DNA of 64,000 nt from Pseudomonas violetae (GCF_023072615.1 NZ_JAKNRW010000004.1:310001-374000), one strand, 5' to 3'; positions 30,863 through 39,716 are shown, counted from the stretch's first letter. Program-made: numbers and translations. The notes: generated by a model not told the origin, from the letters alone.

Positions 30863-31830
30863 TGCGTGTAACCTTGCAGCCTTCCGGAGCGGTGCTACAG
30901 ATTCTGCCCGGCGAGCGGATTCTCGATGGGGCGCGGCGCCTGGGCTACGACTGTCCGCAAAGCTGTCGCAACGGTAACTGTCACGTGTGCGCCGCGCTGC
31001 TGGTCGAAGGCCGAGTCGAGCAGAGCGGAGATGTGCGCGATCACGGCGAGTTCTACACTTGCATTGCAGAGCCGCTGGAAGACTGCGTCGTGCTGTGGGA
31101 TGGCGTGCTCTCTATTGGAGAATTGCCGGTGCGCAGCTTGGCGTGTCAGGTCATCGAGTGCCGGGACGTGGGTGGCGACACCTGGCGCGTCAGTCTGCGA
31201 GCGCCAGCCGGCAAGCCGCCGCGCTATCACGCCGGGCAGTATTTGATGATCGAGCGAGAGAATGGCGAGAAGTCGGCCTTTTCCCTGGCCTCGGCACCCC
31301 ATGCTGGCCGGGACCTGCAAATACATGTGCTGGCGCGCGAAAGCAGTGCGCTAAGCCTGATTGATCAGTTGCAACGCAATGCGATGGTGCGCATTGAGAT
31401 GCCGTTCGGCGACACCCACCTTGCGGAGTTGCCGGACGGCCCGCTGGTGCTGATCGCTGCGGGAACCGGAATGGGCCAGATTCATAGCCTGATCGAGCAC
31501 TGTCGGGCCGCGGGTTTCAAGCATCCGGTCCACCTGTATTGGGGCGTGCGCCGGCCTGAAGACTTCTATGAGATCGAACACTGGAACGAGTGGCTGAAGC
31601 TGCCCAATCTGTTCCTGCATAAAGTCGTCAGCGATCAGTGCGGCTGGAAAGGGCGCTGTGGCATGTTGCACGAGGCGGTGTGTGAGGATTTCCCCGATCT
31701 GAAGGCACTGCATGTGTACGCGAGCGGCTCGCCAGCGATGGTCTACGGCACGCTGGACGCTCTGGTGGAAGCCGGGATGGACGCCCATCAGATGCGTGCG
31801 GATGTATTCGCATATGCGCCGCGATCTTGA
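30862..31830 (+). CDS. 2Fe-2S ferredoxin / flavin reductase (CDP-6-deoxyglucoseen reductase-like)
   Basis: The 322-residue protein has an N-terminal plant-type ferredoxin domain with CPQSCRNGNCHVC (cysteines near residues 32, 36 and 41) and a fourth cysteine in YTCIAEP, then a ferredoxin-NADP reductase module with the FAD motif in SAFSLASAPH and the NAD motif VLIAAGTGMGQIHSLI. Such proteins pass electrons from NAD(P)H to a partner; the common sugar-reductase name is inherited and not supported by context. Coupling to ubiD suggests a role near ubiquinone or flavin reduction, but this is inference. A 13-base tandem repeat contains its stop codon. Confidence 0.87.
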   Translation: MRVTLQPSGAVLQILPGERILDGARRLGYDCPQSCRNGNCHVCAALLVEGRVEQSGDVRDHGEFYTCIAEPLEDCVVLWDGVLSIGELPVRSLACQVIECRDVGGDTWRVSLRAPAGKPPRYHAGQYLMIERENGEKSAFSLASAPHAGRDLQIHVLARESSALSLIDQLQRNAMVRIEMPFGDTHLAELPDGPLVLIAAGTGMGQIHSLIEHCRAAGFKHPVHLYWGVRRPEDFYEIEHWNEWLKLPNLFLHKVVSDQCGWKGRCGMLHEAVCEDFPDLKALHVYASGSPAMVYGTLDALVEAGMDAHQMRADVFAYAPRS

Positions 31831-31848
31831 TCCGCGATCTTGATCCGC
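31819..31848. repeat. 13-base tandem repeat at the reductase stop codon
   Basis: CCGCGATCTTGAT occurs twice in tandem (31819-31831 and 31832-31844), followed by a partial third copy. The TGA stop is inside the first unit. Confidence 0.8.
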
Positions 31849-31856
31849 GTTGATTA

Positions 31857-31922
31857 GTTATAACTCCCTATATAGCTGAACGGTATTTATAGAAAATTAT
31901 AAATACCGGTAGGTTATAACTC
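31857..31922. repeat. AT-rich palindrome flanked by direct repeats
   Basis: CGGTATTTATA (31881-31891) and TATAAATACCG (31898-31908) are a perfect 11-base inverted repeat with a 6-base spacer. GTTATAACTC occurs on both sides in direct order, at 31857-31866 and 31913-31922, and contains the palindrome GTTATAAC. The 220-base gap is far more AT-rich than its surroundings. It may be an operator for chaC or a 3' structure of the reductase message. Confidence 0.6.
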
Positions 31923-32049
31923 ATCCAGGCAATTATTTAAGATTGGTTCCATGGCACTTAAATTGCCTTAAAACATATGTGCCTTATTGTTACAGCGGTG
32001 CGTTCTATTAAGTAATTCTTCACCCGCGGGGAGCTGAACGCTAATCGCC

Positions 32050-32718
32050 ATGAGCGCCATTGAATCTGCTTTTTTGAATCTGGCTTATCCGCCGCAGCTC
32101 GATCTGGGGCCGCAGCTCACTCACGAACAATTGCTCAGCTCGATGCAGACCACCATGGCGCGCCACAAGGGTGGGCCCGTATGGCTGTTCGCTTACGGTT
32201 CATTGATCTGGCGGCCCGAGTGCCCGGCTGTAGAAAGGGTGCGGGGTCGGGTGCATGGCTATCATCGCGGTTTGTACCTGTGGTCCCACGAGCATCGTGG
32301 CACGCCGGAGGTGCCTGGGCTGGTGTTTGGTCTGGATCGGGGTGGCTCCTGCAGCGGGTTCGCCTATCGCCTGCCTGAAGAACAGCTCGATGCGTCGCTG
32401 TATGCACTTTGGCAGCGCGAAATGCCATTCCCTTCCTATCGCCCACACTGGCTCAACTGCCGTCTCGAAGACGGAAGCCAGGTTCAGGCGTTGGGGTTCG
32501 TGTTGGAGCGACACCTGCCCAGTTACGCCGGCAACTTGCCAGACCATGTGCTGAGCCAGGTGTTCGAAAGTGCTTGCGGGCGCTACGGCACCACTCGCGA
32601 TTATGTCGAGCAGACCGCTCACGCCCTGCGTAGCCACGCCATGCCAGACCGAAATCTGGAGGCGCGGCTCAAACGCTGCAAGTTCTCAGTGGATCAGGCG
32701 ACCGCTTCGCGGCTTTGA
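32050..32718 (+). CDS. ChaC-type gamma-glutamylcyclotransferase
   Basis: The 222-residue cytoplasmic protein has the FAYGSLIW motif near residues 47-54, the catalytic Glu region in [10 protein letters not shown], and the ChaC core. The family cleaves glutathione to 5-oxoproline and Cys-Gly. No strong ribosome site is seen directly before ATG 32050 (GGGGAG is 20 bases away). Its 3' end overlaps the convergent glpT gene by 25 bases. Confidence 0.9.
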   Translation: MSAIESAFLNLAYPPQLDLGPQLTHEQLLSSMQTTMARHKGGPVWLFAYGSLIWRPECPAVERVRGRVHGYHRGLYLWSHEHRGTPEVPGLVFGLDRGGSCSGFAYRLPEEQLDASLYALWQREMPFPSYRPHWLNCRLEDGSQVQALGFVLERHLPSYAGNLPDHVLSQVFESACGRYGTTRDYVEQTAHALRSHAMPDRNLEARLKRCKFSVDQATASRL

Positions 32719-34043
32719 CTGGCCACTTGCTTGTGCCACAGCGTGGGTGCGAGGAAGGCCATGGCCAGCAGGCACGCGCCGATCAGTAGCACGAAGCCGC
32801 CATCCCAGCCGAAGTGATCCACGGTGTAGCCCATCGCCGCACTGGCCGCGACCGATCCACCCAAATAGCCGAACAGGCCGGTGAAGCCCGCTGCCGTACC
32901 GGCGGCCTTTTTCGGGGCCAGTTCCAGTGCCTGCAGGCCGATCAGCATGACTGGGCCATAGATCAGGAAGCCGATCGAAACCAGCGCGATCATGTCGACG
33001 GTCGGGTTGCCAGCCGGGTTCAGCCAGTACACCAGTGTTGCCACGGTCACCAGGGCCATGAACACCATGCCGGTCAGGCCCCGGTTGCCGCGGAAGATTT
33101 TGTCCGACATCCAGCCGCACAACAGCGTGCCCGGGATACCGGCCCACTCGTAGAAGAAGTACGCCCACGAGGTTTTATCCACGGTGAAACCCTTGGCTTC
33201 CTTGAGGTAGGTCGGTGCCCAGTCCAGTACGCCGTAGCGCAGCAGGTAGACGAAGACGTTGGCCAGGGCTATGTACCAGAGCATTTTGTTGCGCAGCACG
33301 TACTTGACGAAGATTTCCTTGGCGCTGAATTCTTCTTCATGGCTGGCGTCGTAGCCTTCCGGATAATCGTTCTTGTACTTCTCGATGGGTGGCAGGCCGA
33401 GCGATTGTGGGGTATCGCGCATGGTTGCAAAGGCAAACACCGCCACGGCCAGGGCTACTGCCGCAGGCACATAGAATGCCGCATGCCAGTCATTGAACAG
33501 GCCCATACCCAGCAGGAACAGCGGGCCGATCAAACCCCCGCCAACGTTGTGCGCCACGTTCCACAGTGATACCACGGCGCCGCGTTCCTTTTGTGACCAC
33601 CAGTGCACCATGGTCCGGCCACTCGGTGGCCAACCCATGCCCTGGGCCCAGCCGTTGATGAACAGCAGGATGAACATGATGGTCACGCTGGACGTCGCCC
33701 ACGGCGCGAAACCGAAAATGAACATGACCCCTGCCGATACCAGCAGCCCGAACGGCAGGAAGAAGCGCGGGTTCGAGCGGTCGGAAACGATGCCCATCAG
33801 GAACTTCGACAGCCCGTAGGCAATGGCGATGGCAGACAGCGCCAGGCCCAGCTCACCGCGGGTGTAACCCTCTTCGATCAGATAGGGCATGGCCAGGGAA
33901 AAGTTTTTGCGCAGCAGGTAGTAACCGGCGTAGCCGATGAAAATCCCGGCAAAGATCTGCCAGCGATGGCGTCGGTAGGTACTGTCTATTTTATCGTCAG
34001 GCAAAGGAGCCTGATGTGCGGCAGGACGAAAGAAAGCAAACAT
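32694..34043 (-). CDS. glpT: Glycerol-3-phosphate transporter
   Basis: The 449-residue inner-membrane antiporter exchanges glycerol 3-phosphate for phosphate. It has twelve helices of the MFS organophosphate:phosphate group, with [15 protein letters not shown] near residue 41 (the phosphate-binding Arg) and [14 protein letters not shown] in the middle. The length equals that of E. coli GlpT. No glp operon genes lie next to it. Operator-like palindromes upstream suggest GlpR control. Confidence 0.95.
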   Translation of the reverse strand: MFAFFRPAAHQAPLPDDKIDSTYRRHRWQIFAGIFIGYAGYYLLRKNFSLAMPYLIEEGYTRGELGLALSAIAIAYGLSKFLMGIVSDRSNPRFFLPFGLLVSAGVMFIFGFAPWATSSVTIMFILLFINGWAQGMGWPPSGRTMVHWWSQKERGAVVSLWNVAHNVGGGLIGPLFLLGMGLFNDWHAAFYVPAAVALAVAVFAFATMRDTPQSLGLPPIEKYKNDYPEGYDASHEEEFSAKEIFVKYVLRNKMLWYIALANVFVYLLRYGVLDWAPTYLKEAKGFTVDKTSWAYFFYEWAGIPGTLLCGWMSDKIFRGNRGLTGMVFMALVTVATLVYWLNPAGNPTVDMIALVSIGFLIYGPVMLIGLQALELAPKKAAGTAAGFTGLFGYLGGSVAASAAMGYTVDHFGWDGGFVLLIGACLLAMAFLAPTLWHKQVASQSREAVA

Positions 34044-34364
34044 TCAAGAGCTCCAGATTCTTGTTTTGACTGCGAATGCGAATGTTACAGTTTCGTTACC
34101 GAAAATAGCACCGGTTACCATTGACCAAATAGCGGAAATGTTCGAGATCGCATGTTCTTTTGCGAACATGTCGCTCAGATGTAAGTGAAGGACGCTGTAG
34201 GAAAGATTACTTTGGCCGCATTCAGGCCTTCGGGCGCCCGTTTTAGGCAGCTGTTTTAGGAAGCGTCCTTCGCGCATACCGGATGTCATCACGTTCTTTT
34301 TAGGGTTTTTGGCCCGTAGCCTATGCAGGATGCAGTTTGGTAATCGAGTCATGGAGGAGGGGGG
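34044..34364. promoter_or_regulatory. Divergent promoter region of glpT with probable GlpR operators
   Basis: Two inverted repeats stand before glpT: TTTCG-TTAC-CGAAA at 34091-34104 and CATGTTC-TTTTGC-GAACATG at 34151-34170, with a further ATGTTCG at about 34138. Both have the TTCG/CGAA core of GlpR (DeoR-family) operators known from E. coli. The assignment is by resemblance and gene context. The gap also holds the promoter of the TonB-like gene. Confidence 0.55.
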
Positions 34365-34979
34365 ATGCGGTGGATTTCATTTTTGCTGTTGTTGGTGATT
34401 TCGGTCGATGCGCGGGCGGGGGAAGTATTTCTGATACCGGAGGACAATCCGAAGCCGGTTTATCCCAGGTACCTTCAGCGTATCGGAGTCACCGGTGATG
34501 TTCGTATCAGCTTCTATGTGAATGCGGATGGTTCGGTCGACAGGGTGAAGGTTCTTGAATCGGATAACCCGGACATGTCCGAGGCTGCCATGGTTGCTAT
34601 CGAGAAGTGGCGGTTCAAGCCGTGGATGCCAGGGGGTGAGTTGCCAACTGAGCAGCAAGTCATAGCCTCGTTGGCGTTTCGTCTTGAGCTGGACTCGCCG
34701 ATCCACACCAACCAATGGATCAAGCAGTTGAAGTGCCGGGAGGTCAACGAGGCGCTGCGCGACACCCCGGAATATGCGTGGGTCGATTCCCCGCCGTTTC
34801 ATTACACACGGGCTTATTTATCGAACACCTTCCATGTCACCCAGTTGCCGGATGAGCAGCGCCTGGCTTGGATCGCCCTGTTGAACAGGAAGGTGCCAAC
34901 CATCGTTCGGCAATGCCGGTCCAGCCCAGTGATCAAGTTCATGAACCTGCTGCCAACAGACATTCGCAACTTACTGTGA
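34365..34979 (+). CDS. TonB C-terminal domain protein, exported
   Basis: The 204-residue protein has a cleavable signal peptide (1-18, ISFLLLLVISVDARA) and a TonB C-terminal fold at about residues 28-105, with YPRYLQRIGVTGDVRISF and AAMVAIEKWRFKPW. It lacks the membrane anchor and Pro-rich stalk of true TonB, and no exbB or exbD is near, so it would be a free periplasmic protein. The C-terminal 90 residues are unlike known families. GGAGGGGG precedes the ATG. Function unknown. Confidence 0.8.
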   Translation: MRWISFLLLLVISVDARAGEVFLIPEDNPKPVYPRYLQRIGVTGDVRISFYVNADGSVDRVKVLESDNPDMSEAAMVAIEKWRFKPWMPGGELPTEQQVIASLAFRLELDSPIHTNQWIKQLKCREVNEALRDTPEYAWVDSPPFHYTRAYLSNTFHVTQLPDEQRLAWIALLNRKVPTIVRQCRSSPVIKFMNLLPTDIRNLL

Positions 34980-35037
34980 AGCCTTGCTGAAGAGGCGATC
35001 TGGACGGGTTTCATCCAACCCAGACCGCTCCAGAGCT

Positions 35038-36015
35038 TTAGCGAACTTGCACCACCACCTTCCCGACCGCCTTGCGCTGTCCAAGGTCATTGATTGCCTG
35101 TGACGCATTGCCCAGTGGATACACCTGCGACACCAGTGGCTTCAATTTCCCTTCGGCGAACCAGCCAAACAACTGCTGGAAGTTCGCCGCATTATCCTGC
35201 GGCTGGCGCTGGGCAAACGAGCCCCAGAATACCCCGACTACCGCTGAGCCTTTTAGCAACGCCAGGTTCACCGGCAGTTCCGGAATGCGCCCGCTGGCGA
35301 AGCCGACCACCAGCAGTCGGCCGTTCCAGGCGATGGCGCGGATGGCCTGGTCGAACAGGTCGCCGCCGACCGGGTCGTAGATGACGTCGGCGCCCTGGCC
35401 ATCGGTCAGGCGTTTGATCTCATCCTTGAGGCTGGTTTCGCTGTAGTTGATCAGCTCATCAGCGCCAGCCGCCTTGGCCACAGCGAGTTTTTCCGCGCTA
35501 CTGGCGGCGGCGATCACCCGTGCGCCCATGGCTTTGCCGATTTCCACGGCTGCCAGGCCAACCCCGCCGGAAGCGCCCAGCACCAGCAAGGTTTCCCCTG
35601 GCTGCAAGTTGCCCCTTTGCTTGAGAGCGTGCATCGAGGTGCCGTAGGTCATGCTGAAGGCGGCGGCGGTGTTGAAGTCCATCGACGGCGGGATCGGCAG
35701 CACGTTGTAGCCTGGCACTGCCACCTGCTCGGCGAAACTGCCCCAGCCGGTCAGTGCCATGACTCGGTCACCGATTTTCAGGTGGCTGACTTTTTCCCCC
35801 ACCGCACTCACTACGCCAGCCGCTTCGCCACCCGGAGAAAACGGGAAGGGCGGCTTGAACTGGTATTTGCCCTCGATGATCAGCGTGTCGGGAAAGTTGA
35901 CCCCGGCGGCGTGCACGTCCAGCAGGATTTCATTCTTCTTGGCGACAGGACTGGCGACGTCTTCCAGCACCAGCGATTCGGCAGGGCCGAAGGCTTTGCA
36001 CAGCACGGCTTTCAT
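35038..36015 (-). CDS. Zinc-independent NADPH:quinone oxidoreductase (MDR family)
   Basis: The 325-residue protein has an N-terminal GroES-like domain and a Rossmann domain with GASGGVGLAAVEIGKAMGA near residues 145-163. It lacks zinc-binding cysteines, as in quinone oxidoreductases. The probable reaction is NADPH-dependent reduction of quinones or enones; the natural substrate is unknown. ATG 36015 is preferred because AAGGAAT precedes it and the family begins MKAV. Confidence 0.92.
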   Translation of the reverse strand: MKAVLCKAFGPAESLVLEDVASPVAKKNEILLDVHAAGVNFPDTLIIEGKYQFKPPFPFSPGGEAAGVVSAVGEKVSHLKIGDRVMALTGWGSFAEQVAVPGYNVLPIPPSMDFNTAAAFSMTYGTSMHALKQRGNLQPGETLLVLGASGGVGLAAVEIGKAMGARVIAAASSAEKLAVAKAAGADELINYSETSLKDEIKRLTDGQGADVIYDPVGGDLFDQAIRAIAWNGRLLVVGFASGRIPELPVNLALLKGSAVVGVFWGSFAQRQPQDNAANFQQLFGWFAEGKLKPLVSQVYPLGNASQAINDLGQRKAVGKVVVQVR

Positions 36016-36165
36016 CAGGGCTATTCCTTTGGGAGTGATGGCCGATAAGTGTAGGTGTGTGAGTGAACGGGTCAACGAGCATGCCTCGCCCTGATAGTCA
36101 GCCATAAGCTTGTGCTGGCGCAGCGGGTCGTTATGCTAGGCCGCAAATCGGATAAGGAGCGAATT

Positions 36166-36573
36166 GTGAAAGCGTGGATCGTATTGATGCTGGCCCTGTC
36201 TCTGCCCGTGGCAGCGATGGCCGAAGAAGCCAAGGAAGAAGCAGCGCCTAAGGTCAACTACATCACCTTGACCCCGCCATTCGTGGGCAACTACGGGCTG
36301 GACGGCACCCCCAAGCTCAAGGTCTACAAGGCGGATGTCGCCTTGCGCGTCACAGGGGATGAGGCGACCAAGCTGGTCAAGGCCAACGAGCCGTTGATTC
36401 GCAATCAACTGGTGGCGTTGTTCGCACAGCAGACGACTGAGGCGATGAATAATGTGGAAGCCAAGGAGAAGCTGCGTCAGGAGGCCTTGAAGCAGACCCA
36501 GCAAATCATGAATGACGAGACTGGTAAACCGGTGGTTGAGGATCTGTTGTTCAACAACCTCATTATCCAGTAA
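36166..36573 (+). CDS. FliL-like exported protein
   Basis: The 135-residue protein has an N-terminal signal or anchor (residues 1-19) and a FliL-type domain (PPFVGNYG, then ANEPLIRNQLVALFAQQT). Genes of this kind in Pseudomonas are annotated as flagellar basal body-associated FliL, but no flagellar genes are near, so a link to motility is not supported here. The start is GTG 36166, after AAGGAG. Confidence 0.82.
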   Translation: MKAWIVLMLALSLPVAAMAEEAKEEAAPKVNYITLTPPFVGNYGLDGTPKLKVYKADVALRVTGDEATKLVKANEPLIRNQLVALFAQQTTEAMNNVEAKEKLRQEALKQTQQIMNDETGKPVVEDLLFNNLIIQ

Positions 36574-36597
36574 GCCTTTCTTTGCCTGATTGAAAAT

Positions 36598-36676
36598 CAA
36601 AAGATCGCGGCCTGCGGCAGCTCCTACAGAAGTTAGCGTTCACATGTAGGAGCTGGCGCAGGCTGCGATCTTTTTT
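36598..36676. repeat. Inverted repeat, AAAGATCGCAGCCTGCGGCAGCTCC type
   Basis: The arms AAAAGATCGCGGCCTGCGGC and GCGCAGGCTGCGATCTTTTT are inverted copies between convergent genes. The long stem with flanking A and T runs can act as a bidirectional terminator. Confidence 0.8.
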
Positions 36677-36679
36677 GCA

Positions 36680-37129
36680 TTAGCGCAAAGCAATCACCGC
36701 CGCCCACTGCTCTGCCGTAACCGGCATTACCGACAGCCGCGAGCCTTTCTGCACCAGCGGCATCTCGGCCAGCGCAGTCTGTTGCTTCAGATAATCCAGT
36801 TTCAAGACCCTGGCAAAGGTCTCCACATGCGCGACATCGATCGCGCTCCAGGCGTTTTTATCGGGAGTGGCCTTTGGGTCGTAGTAATGGCTTTCTGGCT
36901 CGAGCGCTGTCGGGTCCGGGTACGCCGCCTCGATGATCTTGCCGATCCCGGCAATCCCCGGTTCCGGGCAGCTGGAATGGTAGAAGAAAAACTCATCGCC
37001 CACCGCCATGGACCGCAAGAAATTGCGTGCCTGATAGTTGCGAACCCCGTCCCAGCGCGCTTTGCTCAGCTTTGCCAGGTCCTTAATGGAAAACTCGTCG
37101 GGCTCGGATTTCATCAGCCAATAGGCCAT
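36680..37129 (-). CDS. EVE domain protein
   Basis: The 149-residue soluble protein starts MAYWLMKSEPDEFSIKDL, the EVE-domain (PUA-like) signature, with GVRNYQARNFLRSM and FFYHSSC segments lining a pocket that in relatives binds modified bases. ATG 37129 gives the normal length; a longer frame reaching 37336 has no family match. The cellular role is not established. Confidence 0.92.
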   Translation of the reverse strand: MAYWLMKSEPDEFSIKDLAKLSKARWDGVRNYQARNFLRSMAVGDEFFFYHSSCPEPGIAGIGKIIEAAYPDPTALEPESHYYDPKATPDKNAWSAIDVAHVETFARVLKLDYLKQQTALAEMPLVQKGSRLSVMPVTAEQWAAVIALR

Positions 37130-37325
37130 GGTTTTTTGCTCTTTGCGAAGTGAGTGGGCAAGTTGTTGGGCAATATTATGACAAACCGACAGTCGGTTGA
37201 CGCCAGCGTTTGCGTGTAGGGTCACGTTGTCGCAAAATGCCGGCCTTCTTAGCTTGACGCTGCTGCACGGCCTACAACGGAAACCGCTGCTGTCATCGTG
37301 TTGATATGCCTTTGGGGGGCAATCG

Positions 37326-37475
37326 ATGAAACGCAAACCGGATTTACTATGGATTTTGGTTATTTTGTTCGGCCTAGGCGTCGTGACTACCGGTTATGCC
37401 CAAAGTCTGTGGAGCAACAAGACTGACGCTCCGATCGAGTTAACCCAGCAACAGTCGTCGGCCTTCAAGCGCTAA
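37326..37475 (+). CDS. Small single-pass membrane protein, 49 residues
   Basis: The frame starts MKRKPDLLWILVILFGLG, with ATG 37326 behind GGGGGG, and ends QQSSAFKR before TAA. A positively charged start, a membrane helix at about residues 8-26 and a polar tail are visible. The helix may instead be a signal peptide ending near TTGYAQ. Codon use and the ribosome site look genuine. I know no function. It lies between the EVE gene and fau. Confidence 0.72.
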   Translation: MKRKPDLLWILVILFGLGVVTTGYAQSLWSNKTDAPIELTQQQSSAFKR

Positions 37476-37510
37476 GCTGTGCTCTTCGACGCCGCTGAGT
37501 CCGGTGGCGT

Positions 37511-38116
37511 CTACCCTGCGTAATACCAGGCCTTGTCTGTCACCGTTCCCTGCAACGGCACATCCCAGCTCGCTTGAGCCAGCCGCTCGACTTTTTGACA
37601 TTCGTGAGCCAGCCCCAGCAACGTCGGCTTGCGCCAGCTTTTGCGGCGCGCCAGATACGCCAGGCTCCTGTCATAAAAGCCGCCACCCATGCCCAGGCGT
37701 CCACCGACGTCGTCGAATCCTACCAATGGCAACAGGACCAGATCCAGCGTCCAGATTTTGCGTTGCAAGGCGAGATTGGGTCGGGGTTCGAGGATGCGGA
37801 ACCGGTTGGGCTTGAGCTTTTCGCCGGGGCGAATTCGCTGGAACACCATGCGAGTGCGCGGCCAGGCACTGAGTACTGGCAGGTAGGTCACCTTGCCCCG
37901 GCGCTGTGCGGCACGCAGCAGCTGGCTCGGATCGATTTCACCGTCGGTGGGCAGGTACAGCGAGATGTGTTTTGCGCGGCGAAATAGCGGGTGCTGGGCC
38001 AATTGCGTGTACAGCCCGCGAGCGGCCTGGCGCTGTTGACTGTGTGTCAGTGCGCGGCGGGCCTTGCGCAGCATGCGTCGAAGTTGCGGGCGGGGCAGCA
38101 GCGCAGGTTCGGTCAT
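37511..38116 (-). CDS. fau: 5-formyltetrahydrofolate cyclo-ligase
   Basis: The enzyme turns 5-formyltetrahydrofolate into 5,10-methenyltetrahydrofolate with ATP. The 201-residue protein is unusually Arg-rich at the N terminus, has DGEIDPSQLL, and the ATP-binding loop RLGMGGGFYDRSLA near residue 140. The gene lies downstream of zapA and 6S RNA in the arrangement common to gammaproteobacteria, which supports the call. Confidence 0.93.
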   Translation of the reverse strand: MTEPALLPRPQLRRMLRKARRALTHSQQRQAARGLYTQLAQHPLFRRAKHISLYLPTDGEIDPSQLLRAAQRRGKVTYLPVLSAWPRTRMVFQRIRPGEKLKPNRFRILEPRPNLALQRKIWTLDLVLLPLVGFDDVGGRLGMGGGFYDRSLAYLARRKSWRKPTLLGLAHECQKVERLAQASWDVPLQGTVTDKAWYYAG

Positions 38117-38157
38117 GGATTCGTGCTTCGGCAGTGCGGGTGACTTAAGCGTACCCG

Positions 38158-38192
38158 TAAAAAAGCCGATGCCGGTAATGAAACCGGCATCG
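38158..38192 (-). terminator. Terminator between 6S RNA and fau
   Basis: On the minus strand a stem of CCGATGCCGGT with ACCGGCATCGG is followed by six T. It should end most transcripts that pass the 6S RNA gene. Confidence 0.75.
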
Positions 38193-38203
38193 GACTGGAA
38201 TCA

Positions 38204-38381
38204 GGCTCCCCGGATGAACCGCTGCTGACTTAGCCCTTGAACCCGAAAGTTCAAGGTGGAAGATGCAGTAGGCTTTAAGGCTTTCCGTCTAGCGGACATG
38301 CACACCAGCCCAACGTGCAACCTCCAGGGTAGTGCGAATCGGCTCAGGGACGTGGTCAACTGGCAAGCACCCCAGGGAGTG
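38204..38381 (-). ncRNA. ssrS: 6S RNA
   Basis: The minus strand between zapA and fau carries a 6S RNA: the closing arms CTCCCTGGGGTGCTTGCC and the 3' part CCACCTTGAACTTTCGGG with GTTCAAGGG match the Pseudomonas 6S sequence as I remember it. 6S RNA mimics an open promoter and binds sigma 70 RNA polymerase in stationary phase. The gene order zapA-ssrS-fau is the classical one. A TATACT -10 box stands at 38387-38392, seven bases or so before the 5' end. Ends are estimated to within a few bases. Confidence 0.92.
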
Positions 38382-38411
38382 ATGCGAGTATACCCCAAGC
38401 GGTCGCACGAA

Positions 38412-38729
38412 TCAGCCCTTGGTGACGTCCGGATCGGTAGCGAGCACCAGATCGACGCGATCCAGCAGGTCGCGAACCTGCTCCCGGGTCGAGCCGCTGG
38501 CCTGCACATCAGGGCGTTCTTCCTTGTGCAGGAGGTCGTGCGTGATGTTCAGCGCGGCCATTACGGCAATGCGATCGGCACCGATGACTTTGCCGCTGCT
38601 ACGGATCTCGCGCATCTTGCCGTCCAGATAACGGGCGGCGCTCACCAGGTTGCTGCGCTCTTCCTGGGGGCAGATGATCGAATATTCTTTATCGAGGATC
38701 TGCACGGTAACGCTATTGCTTGAACTCAT
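38412..38729 (-). CDS. zapA: Cell division protein ZapA
   Basis: ZapA bundles FtsZ filaments at the division ring. The 105-residue protein starts MSSSNSVTVQILDKEYSI, has the globular head with CPQEERSNLVSAARYLDGKM and a C-terminal helix that forms a coiled coil. Its ATG overlaps the stop of the upstream coiled-coil gene by four bases, so the two are coupled. Confidence 0.94.
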   Translation of the reverse strand: MSSSNSVTVQILDKEYSIICPQEERSNLVSAARYLDGKMREIRSSGKVIGADRIAVMAALNITHDLLHKEERPDVQASGSTREQVRDLLDRVDLVLATDPDVTKG

Positions 38730-38935
38730 GAGTCTTGCTCCAGGGCCTTGAGGCGCGAAATCATCGACTCGACCTTACGCCGGGCGATTTCATTTTTTTC
38801 AATGAGGTGCGCGCGTTCCTCGCGCCAGGTCTTTTCCTGAGCTAATAGGAGTCCGTTTTGGCTCTTTAGTTGCTCGACTCGGTCAATTAACAACTCGAGT
38901 CTGGCCATCAGCGCTTGCAGGTCGGTGTCTTCCAT
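38726..38935 (-). CDS. TIGR02449 family small coiled-coil protein
   Basis: The 69-residue protein (MEDTDLQALMARLELL) is almost entirely heptad coiled coil, like ZapB in size and character, and is coupled to zapA. A role in division beside ZapA is a fair guess but not shown. A GTG nine bases upstream (38944) is an alternative start; neither has a strong ribosome site. Confidence 0.85.
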   Translation of the reverse strand: MEDTDLQALMARLELLIDRVEQLKSQNGLLLAQEKTWREERAHLIEKNEIARRKVESMISRLKALEQDS

Positions 38936-38963
38936 TGTCTTCACTGTCTGATGGGTGTCGGAC

Positions 38964-39064
38964 TGTAGGAGCGAGCTTGCTCGCGATGAACCCGAGAACG
39001 CTGCGGGGTGTCAGGTACCCTGCGTTATCGTTTGCGACCATCGCGAGCAAGCTCGCTCCTACAG
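38964..39064. repeat. REP pair, TGTAGGAGCGAGCTTGCTCGCGA type
   Basis: Arms at about 38964-38989 and 39038-39064 are near-perfect inverted copies, like the pair after ppk. Unusually it sits between two divergent genes, close to both promoters. Confidence 0.85.
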
Positions 39065-39128
39065 AGGAGTCGATGTAGGATACAAGGCCTTCATTCTAGA
39101 CATAGCGCCGTCTGGCGCCTAGCTGCCC

Positions 39129-39689
39129 ATGCCCATTCAGAATTCCCCGTACAAAGCCTTCGCCACCCTGCTGACTTCCAGCGGTCATAACGTCTCGCCC
39201 GCTGAACTGCACGGGCTGTTGCTCGGCCGTAGTTGCGCTGGTGCCGGCTTCAGCGCCGAAGAGTGGCTGATCGACGCCGCCGAGCTGCTGGAGAGCGAGC
39301 CTCAAGACAACGTTCGCAACGCCTTGATCGGCTTGCAGGAGATGGTCAAGGGCGAGCTCACCGGCGACGACGTCACCGTCGTCCTGCTGTTGCCGACCGA
39401 TGACGAGCCACTGGCGGACCGCGCTGCCGCACTGGGCCAATGGTGCCAGGGTTTCCTCAGCGGTTTTGGCCTGAACTGCCGTGACAGCAGTATGCTGAGC
39501 ACCGAAGCAACTGAAGTGTTGCAGGATCTGGCGGCCATTTCCCAGGTGCAAGACGCCCTGGAAGAGTCCGACGATGGCGAAAGCGACTACATGGAAGTGA
39601 TGGAGTACCTGCGCGTAGCACCGCTGCTGCTGTTCTCCGAAACCAGGAAGCCGCAAGCACCGGCTGCCGCCAAGCCGTCACTGCATTAA
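39129..39689 (+). CDS. YgfB/YecA family protein (UPF0149)
   Basis: The 186-residue soluble helical protein has the UPF0149 core ([16 protein letters not shown], then [11 protein letters not shown]). In P. aeruginosa the YgfB homologue has been linked to regulation of the ampDh3 amidase gene and beta-lactam resistance. It is the first gene of an operon with pepP, ubiH, a DUF4442 gene and ubiI. Confidence 0.92.
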   Translation: MPIQNSPYKAFATLLTSSGHNVSPAELHGLLLGRSCAGAGFSAEEWLIDAAELLESEPQDNVRNALIGLQEMVKGELTGDDVTVVLLLPTDDEPLADRAAALGQWCQGFLSGFGLNCRDSSMLSTEATEVLQDLAAISQVQDALEESDDGESDYMEVMEYLRVAPLLLFSETRKPQAPAAAKPSLH

Positions 39690-39716
39690 TCGTTTGCCAG
39701 GGAAAGCCATCTGCCC

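Noticed and set aside
38964..39064. CRISPR-like repeat pair
   Set aside because: There are only two copies, in inverted order; this is a REP pair.
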